Positions 34,156 to 42,379 of a stretch of DNA of 64,000 bases are shown here, piece after piece. The position numbers and the translations under genes are program-made. This DNA comes from Stomatobaculum longum (lineage in GTDB: Bacteria > Bacillota > Clostridia > Lachnospirales > Lachnospiraceae): NCBI GenBank assembly GCA_000242235.1, contig JH590862.1, positions 372,001-436,000 of the forward strand, given 5' to 3'. The notes below the pieces were generated by a model. It had not been told where the DNA came from. It made no database searches and was given only the letters and a program-made list of their open reading frames with translations. Numbering within the stretch: position 1 is the stretch's first letter; each line of letters starts with the position of its first letter.

Positions 34156-34773
34156 TTACCCCAGGTAGAAGAACTGTCCCGCCTTCTTCAGAACCGGACG
34201 CAGCGCCGCATAGGCAATGACCACGACCACGGTGCCCGCGACTGAGTTGATTGCGGTCACACCGGCCGCCCAGGTCGCCATAATCTTCGACACATCCTGC
34301 GGAATGCCGAGCAGATAGGTCTTATAGAGATAGCCCACAATCGGGTCCGCAATCACATTGAAGCCGAGCGCGACCGCCGAAGCGAGGAGCGTCCAGAAAA
34401 AGAGATATTTTCTGTCGTGATCTTCCGTAATGTGCCCGAGCTTATGCGCGATGAAGCCCGCAATGAGACCGATTAAGAACTTGAGCAAAAAGGTCTTCGG
34501 CGCGGAGGTCACATACTTCGGATCCATTAAATCCGCAATCGTCATGCCGATGGCACCCGCAAGACCGCCGTACACGCCGCCGAGATAGAGCGCCGCGAGC
34601 ACGCAGAAGGCATTGCCGACATGCAGTGCCACCATGCCGCCGCCGGGCGTCGGAATCGGAATTTTTAAAAACGCAAAGGCCGCATAGCAGAGCGCCGCCA
34701 TGAGTCCTGTCAATACGATTTTATGAAGTCTCTGATCTGTGTTTGTCGCTGTTGCTGTCTTTTGTCCTGTCAT
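34156..34773 (-). CDS. ECF transporter S component, probably vitamin B6-type
   Basis: This 205-residue protein has six hydrophobic spans with the S-component layout: N-terminal KIVLTGLMAALCYAAFAF, FLKIPIPTPGG, and ALYLGGVYGGLAGAIGMTIADLM before a charged loop. S components bind a vitamin and use a shared EcfAA'T module encoded elsewhere. A MocR/PdxR-type regulator is divergently encoded, and such pairs usually concern vitamin B6, so pyridoxine or pyridoxal uptake (PdxU type) is inferred. The ATG at 34773 follows AAAGGGGGATGATGTC. Confidence 0.8.
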   Translation of the reverse strand: MTGQKTATATNTDQRLHKIVLTGLMAALCYAAFAFLKIPIPTPGGGMVALHVGNAFCVLAALYLGGVYGGLAGAIGMTIADLMDPKYVTSAPKTFLLKFLIGLIAGFIAHKLGHITEDHDRKYLFFWTLLASAVALGFNVIADPIVGYLYKTYLLGIPQDVSKIMATWAAGVTAINSVAGTVVVVIAYAALRPVLKKAGQFFYLG

Positions 34774-34816
34774 GACATCATCCCCCTTTGTTTCGATGAG
34801 TACGATTGTAGCGCAA

Positions 34817-34870
34817 AACTGGATATAAAAAAGATTCAGTTTCCATATTTTTTATAATATCAGTTTGCGA
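34817..34870. promoter_or_regulatory. AT-rich divergent control region with repeated AAACTG/CAGTTT
   Basis: The region between the S-component and MocR genes has AAACTGG, CAGTTTCC and CAGTTTG repeats in inverted and direct order around TATAAT (34853-34858, plus) and TACAAT (minus). MocR proteins usually bind such repeated short sites between their own and the target gene. Which copies matter is not known. Confidence 0.4.
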
Positions 34871-34919
34871 TAAAATCATATCAGATGATGAAATCACAGC
34901 AGCTTGAACGGAGGCTCTC

Positions 34920-36128
34920 ATGCTCACTTACTTCATGGACGCGCGCGGAAAGCAGCGAAAGTACCGCTTTCTCTACCATGCCATCCGGCGCGACATTCTC
35001 GCAAAGAAACTGCTTCCCGGCGAGCGCCTGCCTTCCAAGCGCGCGCTCGCAGAGCACCTCGGTCTAAGTCTCTCGACCGTCGGCAACGCCTACGCGGCCC
35101 TGCTCGACGAGGGCTATCTCGAGGTCAAAGCGCGGAGCGGCTTTTTTGTCTCCGCACTCGCGATTCCGGAAAACGGCAGTGTAACTCCGGCTACGACAGC
35201 GGACTTTCAATCTGCGGACGCAATCGCAACTTCCGCCCCCGCGACCTCCGAAACCGAGAGCGCCGCACCGCACGCCTCCCTCGGCGATCTATCGGCCGAC
35301 TTCCCCTTTACGCCCTTCTCCCACATTGTCCGCGATGTGCTGCTCCGCTTCCCGAACGAGCTCCTCGCGCGCCCCGAAAACCAGGGCGTACTTCATTTCC
35401 GCGCGGCAATCAGCGCCTATCTGCTCCGCTACCGCGGCATGCAGGCGGAGCCCGCGCAGATTGTAATCGGATCCGGCACCGAGTACCTCTACGGGCTGGT
35501 TGCCCAGCTTTTGCCCCGCGCGGCACTCTACGGCATCGAGGCGCAGTCCTATGAGAAGATACGCCTTGTCTACAGTGCCTATGCCCGCCCCTACGAACTC
35601 CTGCCGCTCGACGCCTACGGGGTGAGTGCCGATGGGCTCGCCTCCTCCCGTGCCGCTCTCCTTCATGTGACGCCCTACCAGAGCTTTCCGAGCGGTGTGA
35701 CCGCAAACGCCGCAAAGCGCTTTGAATATCTCCGCTGGGCCAAGGAGAGAACTGCCTTTCTCGTGGAGGATGACTATGCCTCCGAGTTTTCGCTCCAAAA
35801 AAAGCCGCTGGAGACCATCTATGCGATGGACTCCAACGACTCTGTGATTTACCTCAATACCTTTACCAAGACCCTCGCGCCCTCGATGCGCGTCGCCTAT
35901 ATGGTGCTCCCGAAGCGCCTCCTCGAAAGTTACCGCGAGCGTCTCGGCTTCTACGCCTGCACCGTCCCGGCGCTCGACCAGTACGTGCTCGCCGAGTACA
36001 TAAATCGCGGCTATCTCGAGCGGCGCCTGAACCAGATCCGACGAAAACTCCGCCTCGCTAAGCAGGATTCGAGAGCGCCCCTTCCAGAAGTTTCCCCGCA
36101 GCCGCCGCAAAGCGGTTCAGCGAATTGA
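34920..36128 (+). CDS. MocR/PdxR-type regulator, C-terminally truncated
   Basis: This 402-residue protein has an N-terminal GntR-type winged helix (LPSKRALAEHLGLSLSTVGNAY, residues 40-62) and a fold-type I aminotransferase-like domain with the PLP Lys in LNTFTKTLAPSMR. Family members run about 450-480 residues. Here the last about 80 residues (the small C-terminal domain) are missing. From about codon 380 the frame runs through DNA antisense to the convergent VWA gene and ends with a Pro/Ser/Gln-rich tail. It may be non-functional or altered. It is divergent from the ECF S component that it would control. Confidence 0.8.
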   Translation: MLTYFMDARGKQRKYRFLYHAIRRDILAKKLLPGERLPSKRALAEHLGLSLSTVGNAYAALLDEGYLEVKARSGFFVSALAIPENGSVTPATTADFQSADAIATSAPATSETESAAPHASLGDLSADFPFTPFSHIVRDVLLRFPNELLARPENQGVLHFRAAISAYLLRYRGMQAEPAQIVIGSGTEYLYGLVAQLLPRAALYGIEAQSYEKIRLVYSAYARPYELLPLDAYGVSADGLASSRAALLHVTPYQSFPSGVTANAAKRFEYLRWAKERTAFLVEDDYASEFSLQKKPLETIYAMDSNDSVIYLNTFTKTLAPSMRVAYMVLPKRLLESYRERLGFYACTVPALDQYVLAEYINRGYLERRLNQIRRKLRLAKQDSRAPLPEVSPQPPQSGSAN

Positions 36129-37788
36129 TCTTCACGAAGTTCTGTCCGAAAATCCGCTGTACATCCGCTATCCCGGCCTCATCTCCGGTGTAGACACAGA
36201 GCGGTGTGATGCCCTTCCCCCGCGCCTGCCTGAGCTCTTCGGCGCAATTCTCGATGGCAGCCTTGCCGCTATAAGCGAGGTCCTGCCCTTCGTAGCGTAT
36301 CTTCACAATATCATTCGGCTTCACATCGCTTAAGACAATCAGAATCTTCCGCTCGGCGGGATGCTCTTCCATGAGACCGCAGACCGCGCGATAGGCGAGA
36401 CCGTCCCGGTTCGCGCCCGCTGTGAAATAGCGGAAAATCTTCTGATTTTTGCCCCGCTCGCCATAGTCGAGATACCGGGTCAGCACCGTGTAGCCGCTCA
36501 TCGAGAGGTAGCCCCAGACGCGAAGCGGTAACTTCAGGGCGCTCAGGCTCTCGGCCAGAATGTAAGCCTGCCGCGCGACCAGTTCGGTTCTCTGTTCCTG
36601 CGAAGTGCTCGCGTCGAGGAGTATGTCCACACTCACCCGGCTCTCGTCGCCCGGCAGCCGCTTTGCAAAAATCCGGTTGTCGTTCAGGCAGAGTGCGCGG
36701 TACAGACGCCCCGGAATCAGCTGCCCGGCTTTGCCCGGAATGTCCTCGGGGTCGCGGAGCTGCTGCAGCGCATTTTTCAGGCGCTCCCTGAGCTCCGTGA
36801 CCGCCGCATGATCCCGCGCGAGGTCGCCCTCGTGTGCGCGCTTTGTCTTTTCATAGCGCAGTTCCATTTCGCGGCGCATGCGCTTCGGAAAGCCCTTCAG
36901 CTTGTCGCGCTCTTCTTTCGACAGTCGCCCGTCGGTCAGATAGAGGCGACTCCCCGCGTGGGCTCCCGTACAAAATTCGGCCGCAAGTTCCCGCTCCTTT
37001 GCTTTTTCGTAGAGCGGCGCGCCGAAGTAGTCGTGAATATACTGCCAAAGCTGCGCCTCGGTCTTCTCCTGGTAGCGCTCGCCGAAGTTTTTTATGCCCG
37101 TCTCGCTGCCCTCTTTCGGCAGCGCCTCGCCGAATCCCATCGCGAGTCGCCGCACATTCGGCTGCAGCGGTTCGGCCTCCTCCGCCGTGCGCCGCTTCCG
37201 GAAGACAAACTTCGGCAGCGCAAAGCGTCTGTGCTTCTGCGCGGAGGCCGGTGCGCCCGGCAAATACGTAAAATAGTGGGCGAGGGTCTTGCCGACTTCC
37301 CGTATCCACGCCTCCGTGTCGAGATCTCCCGGCAGCTCCAAGGCCTTTAAGAGTTTCCTGTCCACGAGGTCCGGCAGTCCCGAATCCTCGCCGAGCGCCG
37401 TCCGGTAATGTCCCTCGAGTATCCAGCCCTCGCGACTCTCCGCGATGCTCGGCATGAAATTTTTCAGCTGTTCCCTCGCATAGTGTTCGCGGAGCACCGC
37501 CGCGGCCGGGCGCTCTACGCGCATCTTCTCAAAGGTGCTGTTCTCGAGCGCGAGCCAGAACAAGCTCTCATAGACGCCCTGGTCTACGGTCTCATGAAAG
37601 CTCTGATAAAATTCCATCAGCCTGTCCCAGTCATAGTAGCGGTGCGCGGCGCCGATGATGCTGTTCCAGTAGAGATCCGCTCTCCCCTTTGCGTCATACA
37701 TCCGAAAGCCCGGGGATATGCCGTAATTGCCCGCGGCATTCCAGATCAGATTTGCGGCGCGCCGCTTCTCGAATTCGTTCAGTTTCAT
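36058..37788 (-). CDS. VWA-domain protein, partner of a MoxR-type ATPase
   Basis: This 576-residue soluble protein has a C-terminal von Willebrand A domain. The MIDAS motif is ILLDASTSQ (about residue 385; D-x-S-x-S), with later VLSDVKPND. The N-terminal half is helical and charged with no known domain. It overlaps the AAA gene by 4 bases. MoxR-VWA pairs act as chaperone machines that load metals or activate enzymes (NorQD and CbbQO types); the client here is unknown. Its 3' end overlaps the truncated MocR gene by 71 bases. Confidence 0.87.
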   Translation of the reverse strand: MKLNEFEKRRAANLIWNAAGNYGISPGFRMYDAKGRADLYWNSIIGAAHRYYDWDRLMEFYQSFHETVDQGVYESLFWLALENSTFEKMRVERPAAAVLREHYAREQLKNFMPSIAESREGWILEGHYRTALGEDSGLPDLVDRKLLKALELPGDLDTEAWIREVGKTLAHYFTYLPGAPASAQKHRRFALPKFVFRKRRTAEEAEPLQPNVRRLAMGFGEALPKEGSETGIKNFGERYQEKTEAQLWQYIHDYFGAPLYEKAKERELAAEFCTGAHAGSRLYLTDGRLSKEERDKLKGFPKRMRREMELRYEKTKRAHEGDLARDHAAVTELRERLKNALQQLRDPEDIPGKAGQLIPGRLYRALCLNDNRIFAKRLPGDESRVSVDILLDASTSQEQRTELVARQAYILAESLSALKLPLRVWGYLSMSGYTVLTRYLDYGERGKNQKIFRYFTAGANRDGLAYRAVCGLMEEHPAERKILIVLSDVKPNDIVKIRYEGQDLAYSGKAAIENCAEELRQARGKGITPLCVYTGDEAGIADVQRIFGQNFVKINSLNRFAAAAGKLLEGALSNPA

Positions 37789-38708
37789 GCGAAAATACGG
37801 CCCGCTTCGAGGCTCTCCGGCAGCCGCGCTGCGACGAGATCGCTGACCAGGGTCTGCTCGTAGCTGTCAAAGCACTTGTTCACGACGCCGAGGCGCAGCG
37901 CTCTCACCGGCGAAAGGCCGCGCGCCATCATGCCGATTGCGGCAATCATGCCGCGGAGATCCAGCGCGCGGCTGGTGATCTCGCCGCTCTCGCTCTTCTT
38001 TCGGATTTCGTCAAAGAGTGCCGCAAACTGCGCCGCATATTCGGGGCGGAGCGTCGGATATTTGCCAAGCAATAGGCGCTGCACATCGGCCTCCGGAATC
38101 ACCGGCATCTGAATCACGAGGAAGCGGGAGGCAAGAGCCTCGTTCAATTCGCGCGTGCCCGCGTAGCCGTAATTCATCGTGCCGATGAAGCGGGTCGCCT
38201 CGTGGAGCTGTACTCTGTCATAGCCGGGGATATCGATCACGCGGCGAAAATCGAGGGCCGCGTGCAGCACCGCGAGACTCTCATTTTTCGCCATATTGAT
38301 CTCATCGAGCACGCCGAAACCGCCGCACTCGGCCGCGCGGAGCACCGGCCCCTTCCGAAGCTGCACCTCGCCGTCCCGGAAGGTGTCCGTCCCGATTAAG
38401 CTCGCGGCATCCGCGTTCACATAGAGGGAAATGTCCCAGAGCGGGCGCCCGAAAGCAGCCGCCAGTCCCTCCGCGAGCACATTCTTGCCGCTCGCCTTGC
38501 CGCCCGTGAGGAGCAGATGCTCGCCCGCGAGCAGAGCGCCTATAGCCTCCTCCCAGACCTCCCGGCCGTAGTAGGGATAGAGCGGCACCGGCACGCGCGC
38601 CGCCTCGGCTTCCTCCAGCTTGTAGTACTTGCGAAACGCGAGCACTTCATCGAGCAGCTGCGCCGAGACCCCCTCGGCGCGCAAAAAATCCAGACTTTCT
38701 TCTCTCAT
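37785..38708 (-). CDS. MoxR-type AAA+ ATPase
   Basis: This 307-residue AAA+ protein has Walker A GGKASGKN (about 70-77), where Asn replaces the usual Ser/Thr, Walker B FGVLDEINMA and the sensor segment FIGTMNYGYAGTRELNEALASRF. It is the partner of the adjacent VWA protein. The unusual Walker A residue sits in an otherwise normal site, so it may be a family trait. The ATG at 38708 follows AGAGAGGAAAAGAG. Confidence 0.87.
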   Translation of the reverse strand: MREESLDFLRAEGVSAQLLDEVLAFRKYYKLEEAEAARVPVPLYPYYGREVWEEAIGALLAGEHLLLTGGKASGKNVLAEGLAAAFGRPLWDISLYVNADAASLIGTDTFRDGEVQLRKGPVLRAAECGGFGVLDEINMAKNESLAVLHAALDFRRVIDIPGYDRVQLHEATRFIGTMNYGYAGTRELNEALASRFLVIQMPVIPEADVQRLLLGKYPTLRPEYAAQFAALFDEIRKKSESGEITSRALDLRGMIAAIGMMARGLSPVRALRLGVVNKCFDSYEQTLVSDLVAARLPESLEAGRIFA

Positions 38709-38737
38709 CTCTTTTCCTCTCTTCGTCTCAAAATCCG

Positions 38738-38772
38738 AAAAAAAGAGGCCCGGGCAATGCCGGACCTCTTTC
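38738..38772 (-). terminator. Terminator of cstA
   Basis: AAGAGG-N-CCGGCA type stem (38743-38772) with one mismatch, followed by TTTTTTT on the minus strand. It ends 6 bases after the cstA stop. Confidence 0.8.
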
Positions 38773-38777
38773 TACTG

Positions 38778-40328
38778 TCAAAGGGTATTTGCGGGTCTCT
38801 TGCCTCGCACAAAAATTGCGACGGTATAGAGCACCGCAAGCAGAATGCTGCCGATATATGCCGCATTCCACGGGAGATTCAAACCAATCTTCGCATTCAG
38901 AATGTAGCTACCGCAAACAACTGTATAGAAGATACCGGGAACCAGAGGCATCCAGACATACACCCCCTTGTTCTCAACCAAAAGGTAAATCGCTGCCGCT
39001 GCCAATGCAAAGACTGCCATCGCCTGATTCGACCACGCAAAATATCTCCAGAGCTGATTAAATCCGTTTGCGTCTACTTTCGACCAGACCAGAATACCGA
39101 GCACCAGCGCAAAAATCGGCGTGGCAAGCGCCAGGCGACGCGCGTTGTTATCCTGCTTGATGTGGAAGGTATCCGCAATCGTAAGGCGCAGTGCGCGGAG
39201 TGCCGTGTCACCGGAAGTCACCGGAAGCACAATGACGCCTGCCAGCGCAATGGCACCGCCGACCGGTCCAAGCGCCTTGCGACATAGAACGCCGACCACT
39301 GAGCTTGCCGAAATTGCCTTCATGCTGCCGTCGGAAAGCTGCTGGAAGTACTTCAGCGTCCCGCCATCAAATTTCATCGTAAGGCCCCCATCGGCCGCGC
39401 CGATCTGAATCAGCGCCATGGTGCCAGCTGCCCAGACCATTGCGATGAAGCCCTCTACAATCATCATGTTATAGAAAGTCATCCTGCCCTCGCGCTCACT
39501 CTTCAAGGTCCGCGCAATCAGGGCTGTCTGTGTCGAGTGGAAACCTGAAAGAATGCCACAGGCGACTGTTACAAAAAAGATCGGCACAAAGTGACCAAAA
39601 GCAACCATCTCCCCTCTGCCGAAGAAGTAGTCACCGTACGCAAATGCACTGGTGTTCCAGCTGTCCCAGACATTCAGGATCGGATAGTGGAAGATGAGCA
39701 TAGCGCCGAAAACACCGACTGCTGAAAATACTAGAACAGCTCCGAAAATCGGATATATTCTGCCGATGATCTTGTCAATCGGGAACACCGTCGCGATATA
39801 GTAGTAGACGAAGATCACGCCGTAAATAATCCAGGTCTTCGGATCCGTCGCATTGCCAGAAAAGCCAAAAACCTGTGTCGCCGTGATGTCACCCGGCGTA
39901 TAGATAAAGACCGTGCTGACCAGAAGCAGAAGAACACATACGAAGACATCGTAAATCCAGAATACAGTCTTGCCCGTATATCTCTTGACCATGTCCGGCA
40001 TCTGAATGCCGCCGTCGCGTGTACAGATCATACCGGCAAAATAGTCGTGCACAGCGCCGCCGATCACATTGCCGATTGGAATCGTGATGAGTGCAATCGG
40101 TCCGAACAAAATGCCCTGAATCGGTCCGAGAATAGGCCCGGTTCCTGCGATGTTCAGGAGATTGATCAGCGCATTCTTCCAGGTCGGCATCGGGACATAG
40201 TCCACACCGTCCTGCTTTGCATAAGCCGGGGTCTCGCGATCATCCGGGCCGAAAACACGCTCGCAAAATGAGCCGTACAAAAATCCGCCGCAGACCAGAA
40301 TCGCGAGGCCAATCATAAATGTTGCCAT
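38778..40328 (-). CDS. cstA: CstA-family carbon starvation transporter
   Basis: This 516-residue membrane protein has about 14 spans and the CstA start GFLYGSFCERVFG, then HWKALINL-like WKNALINLLNIAGTGPILGPI and GAVHDYFAGM. CstA members import peptides or pyruvate during carbon limitation; which applies here is not shown. A near-consensus promoter and an inverted repeat lie upstream, and a terminator downstream, so it is monocistronic. The ATG at 40328 follows GGGAGGAACAGTT. Confidence 0.92.
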   Translation of the reverse strand: MATFMIGLAILVCGGFLYGSFCERVFGPDDRETPAYAKQDGVDYVPMPTWKNALINLLNIAGTGPILGPIQGILFGPIALITIPIGNVIGGAVHDYFAGMICTRDGGIQMPDMVKRYTGKTVFWIYDVFVCVLLLLVSTVFIYTPGDITATQVFGFSGNATDPKTWIIYGVIFVYYYIATVFPIDKIIGRIYPIFGAVLVFSAVGVFGAMLIFHYPILNVWDSWNTSAFAYGDYFFGRGEMVAFGHFVPIFFVTVACGILSGFHSTQTALIARTLKSEREGRMTFYNMMIVEGFIAMVWAAGTMALIQIGAADGGLTMKFDGGTLKYFQQLSDGSMKAISASSVVGVLCRKALGPVGGAIALAGVIVLPVTSGDTALRALRLTIADTFHIKQDNNARRLALATPIFALVLGILVWSKVDANGFNQLWRYFAWSNQAMAVFALAAAAIYLLVENKGVYVWMPLVPGIFYTVVCGSYILNAKIGLNLPWNAAYIGSILLAVLYTVAIFVRGKRPANTL

Positions 40329-40355
40329 AACTGTTCCTCCCTTTCCAGAAACTTA

Positions 40356-40377
40356 CAATCCCAGACAAACGGGATTG
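40356..40377 (-). promoter_or_regulatory. Inverted repeat in the cstA leader
   Basis: CAATCCC (40356-40362) and GGGATTG (40371-40377) flank 8 bases, just downstream of the predicted transcription start and upstream of the ribosome site. It could be an operator or an RNA hairpin controlling cstA. A second overlapping pair, GACAAA/TTTGTC, spans 40364-40390. Confidence 0.45.
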
Positions 40378-40390
40378 ATAAACATTTGTC

Positions 40391-40419
40391 AGATTAGTAC
40401 AATTCCCTCTGTTTTTCAA
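40391..40419 (-). promoter_or_regulatory. Promoter of cstA
   Basis: Minus strand TTGAAA (40414-40419), 17-base spacer, TAATCT (40391-40396). Confidence 0.65.
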
Positions 40420-40506
40420 TATTTGTTTAGAAATCCTTTAGATTTTATACTTATGTATTCCACACGTGTTAGCCGTTTTAAACCTTATCGCTTCATATAT
40501 TTTTGC

Positions 40507-41001
40507 TTACATTTCATGGATGCGCGCGGGATCAAAACGGTCCTCCGGCGCTTTTTCCTCCGCGGAATAGCCGAGCGGAAGAACGGAGAACACAAACTGT
40601 CCCGCCGGAATTCCCAGAATCCGATTGGCCGATTTCACGCGATCCTCAAACGGATACACGCCGATCCAGACACCCCCGAGTCCCTCGGAGACGGCACCGA
40701 GCCAGAGATGTTCGGTGCAGATTGCCATGTCGATCGGTGCGACCTCGGCAAAGCGCTTGCCCGCCGGGTCACAGACCGCGACAATTGCGAGCGGCGCCGC
40801 GGCGACCGGTCCCGCATAGCGGCTGATTTGCGACAGGGCCTCGAGCTTCTCGCGGTCTCTCACGATATAGAACTCCCAGGGTCGCTGATTTCCCGCGGAG
40901 GGCGCCGCCATTCCGGCGCGGAGCACTGCCTCCAGTTTTTCCGCTTCCACCTCCCGCGCCGCAAACTTTCTCACACTTCTTCTCTCGAAAATTTCTCTCA
41001 T
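40507..41001 (-). CDS. Nitroreductase family protein
   Basis: This 164-residue flavoprotein opens with the family motif FERRSVRKF and has APSAGNQRPWEFYIV for FMN binding, then GVWIGVYP and LPLGY near the end. Such NAD(P)H-dependent enzymes reduce nitro-compounds or quinones; the substrate is unknown. The ATG at 41001 has AAAGGA ten bases upstream. It lies 44 bases after hutD. Confidence 0.9.
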   Translation of the reverse strand: MREIFERRSVRKFAAREVEAEKLEAVLRAGMAAPSAGNQRPWEFYIVRDREKLEALSQISRYAGPVAAAPLAIVAVCDPAGKRFAEVAPIDMAICTEHLWLGAVSEGLGGVWIGVYPFEDRVKSANRILGIPAGQFVFSVLPLGYSAEEKAPEDRFDPARIHEM

Positions 41002-41045
41002 TGCTTTTATTCCTTTTCTTTTTATTTCTTCTTTACTCTGCGCAC

Positions 41046-41672
41046 TCAATGCTGCCGCATCCACGCAAAGGCAAGAATCGTATGTTCCGCGACCGCCAAC
41101 AGCTCTGTATCGGCGAGCGGAAGTCCCGCGGTTTCTCCTTCTTCCGGCGAGAGCAGCAAATAGGCGCCGACCTCGGCGACCCACTCTTTTTCCGCGCGCC
41201 GGAGCGCTGCCGCCCCCGCATAGCAATATAGCAGAAGGGCATCGCTCTCTGCCGCTTCCGCCGGGAACAAATCGGCGAGTCGGCAACTCTCTCCCGCTCC
41301 CAGCACGGCCGTTGTCATACCGCCGGTCGCCTCTCCCTTCCGGAGCATCAAATTAAAGTCCGTCACCTCGCCGCGGGACTTGGTCTCTGCCCCGCCGTCG
41401 AATTCGAGCACCTCGAGCGCGCCGAGCGCCCGGAAGGCGCCGCCGTTTTGCGAGAGGCGAAGTGCGCCGCTGAGCGGCGTCAGAAAGCGCCGATAGTCCG
41501 GCAGCGGCGTAAAGTCACTCTCTGCGAGCTCTACGGTCGCCGAACTCACACGCCAGAGAAAATCCCGGCCGGCATAGCTTGCGCCATCCGGGAAGAGCAA
41601 AAACTCTCTGGTCTCCCCGCCGCTCCAGCGGCTCACGCGGTAATCCTTTGCGGTTCTCTTCCTCACTTTCAT
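41046..41672 (-). CDS. hutD: HutD-family cupin protein
   Basis: This 208-residue protein has the HutD signature WSGGETREFLLFP near its N-terminus and the bicupin pattern WRVSSATVE followed by PLPDYRRFLTPLSG. HutD (Ves) proteins accompany histidine-use genes and are thought to hold a small ligand, perhaps formiminoglutamate, to limit pathway flux. It lies downstream of the hutH-nhaC-PH group but behind that group's terminator, so it seems to be a separate unit with a leader of about 135 bases. The ATG at 41672 follows GGAGGAGAAACAAG. Confidence 0.85.
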   Translation of the reverse strand: MKVRKRTAKDYRVSRWSGGETREFLLFPDGASYAGRDFLWRVSSATVELAESDFTPLPDYRRFLTPLSGALRLSQNGGAFRALGALEVLEFDGGAETKSRGEVTDFNLMLRKGEATGGMTTAVLGAGESCRLADLFPAEAAESDALLLYCYAGAAALRRAEKEWVAEVGAYLLLSPEEGETAGLPLADTELLAVAEHTILAFAWMRQH

Positions 41673-41819
41673 CTTGTTTCTCCTCCGTTCGACTGAAAAG
41701 ATGTCCAAAACCGACCCGTCGTTGCGAAACCGCACTGCGACAGTGCGGGTGCAAGCCCTTCGAAGCCGCGCTCTGCCCTGTCCCTGTATGTCGCACCTTT
41801 ACTCTCTATGTGTATTGTA
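41673..41819 (-). promoter_or_regulatory. Long structured leader of hutD
   Basis: A TACAAT -10 box (41814-41819) precedes about 135 untranslated bases with a strong hairpin (CCGCACTG-TCG-CAGTGCGG, 41731-41749) and a longer GGTGC...GCACC pairing. I compared it by eye with c-di-GMP-I, TPP, THF and cobalamin riboswitches and found no match. A leader RNA of unknown class is possible; no -35 box is clear. Confidence 0.35.
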
Positions 41820-41834
41820 GTCTTTCGCAAGGCG

Positions 41835-41867
41835 AAAGAAAAGAGCGCCCGGCACGCCGGGCGCTCT
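41835..41867 (-). terminator. Terminator of the hutH-nhaC-PH operon
   Basis: AAGAGCGCCCGGC / GCCGGGCGCTCTT (13 bp) is followed on the minus strand by TTTCTTTC, 8 bases after the PH-like gene. Confidence 0.8.
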
Positions 41868-41874
41868 TCCCTCT

Positions 41875-42318
41875 TTACTTTTTCTCCACGCGCTCTATGC
41901 GCATCGCGGAATTCTGTTTGCGGGCGAGCAAGAGGATTTTTTCTGCGTCCTCCTTGTCAAAGAAGAGCCGCTTTGTCTTGTCGCCGCGTCTAAAATATAA
42001 GGCTGCGAGTGTGGGATGCCCCCTGTCCTCGAGGACCACGGTATCGATCTCGTTCCAGGGATAGCACTCGTAGTGCGTCGTGATGCGCATTTGGTAGAAC
42101 TGCTCGATTCCCTCTTCGCTCACAACCACCTGCTTGTCCATGAGGAGCGCCAAGAGGTAAAGGGCGCCGAAGAGCAGGGCGATGCGGTAGCGGGTCAGAA
42201 GGCCCGCCGCGAGTAAGAGTACCGCAAGGCAGTAACCCCCGTAAGTGACCCAGCGTTTTCGGGGCCGCAACTCCCGCGCCGTATAGACGACGCCTCCCTC
42301 ATTCTCCCATGGAAGCAT
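41875..42318 (-). CDS. Membrane-anchored PH-like protein
   Basis: This 147-residue protein has two hydrophobic spans (about residues 24-62) and a soluble C-terminal domain of about 80 residues with the strand pattern VVSEEGIEQFYQMR...YPWNEIDTVVLED, typical of bacterial PH/YcxB-like domains. The role is unknown. It is the last gene in the hutH-nhaC run (61 bases after nhaC). The ATG at 42318 follows AAAGGAAAACAC. Confidence 0.7.
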   Translation of the reverse strand: MLPWENEGGVVYTARELRPRKRWVTYGGYCLAVLLLAAGLLTRYRIALLFGALYLLALLMDKQVVVSEEGIEQFYQMRITTHYECYPWNEIDTVVLEDRGHPTLAALYFRRGDKTKRLFFDKEDAEKILLLARKQNSAMRIERVEKK

Positions 42319-42379
42319 GTGTTTTCCTTTCTGTCTTGATTTGTCTGATCGCTCCGCCTCTCTGCGGAGCAGGGGCAAC

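Noticed and set aside
34930-40530. Near-identical 17-mers TTCATGGA(C/T)GCGCGCGG at about 34933 and 40515
   Set aside because: One is the start region of MocR and the other the end of the nitroreductase on the opposite strand; no flanking similarity, so chance.
41700-41800. c-di-GMP-I-like ACAGGGCA in the hutD leader
   Set aside because: The required second half (GGACGCAAAGCC) is absent.
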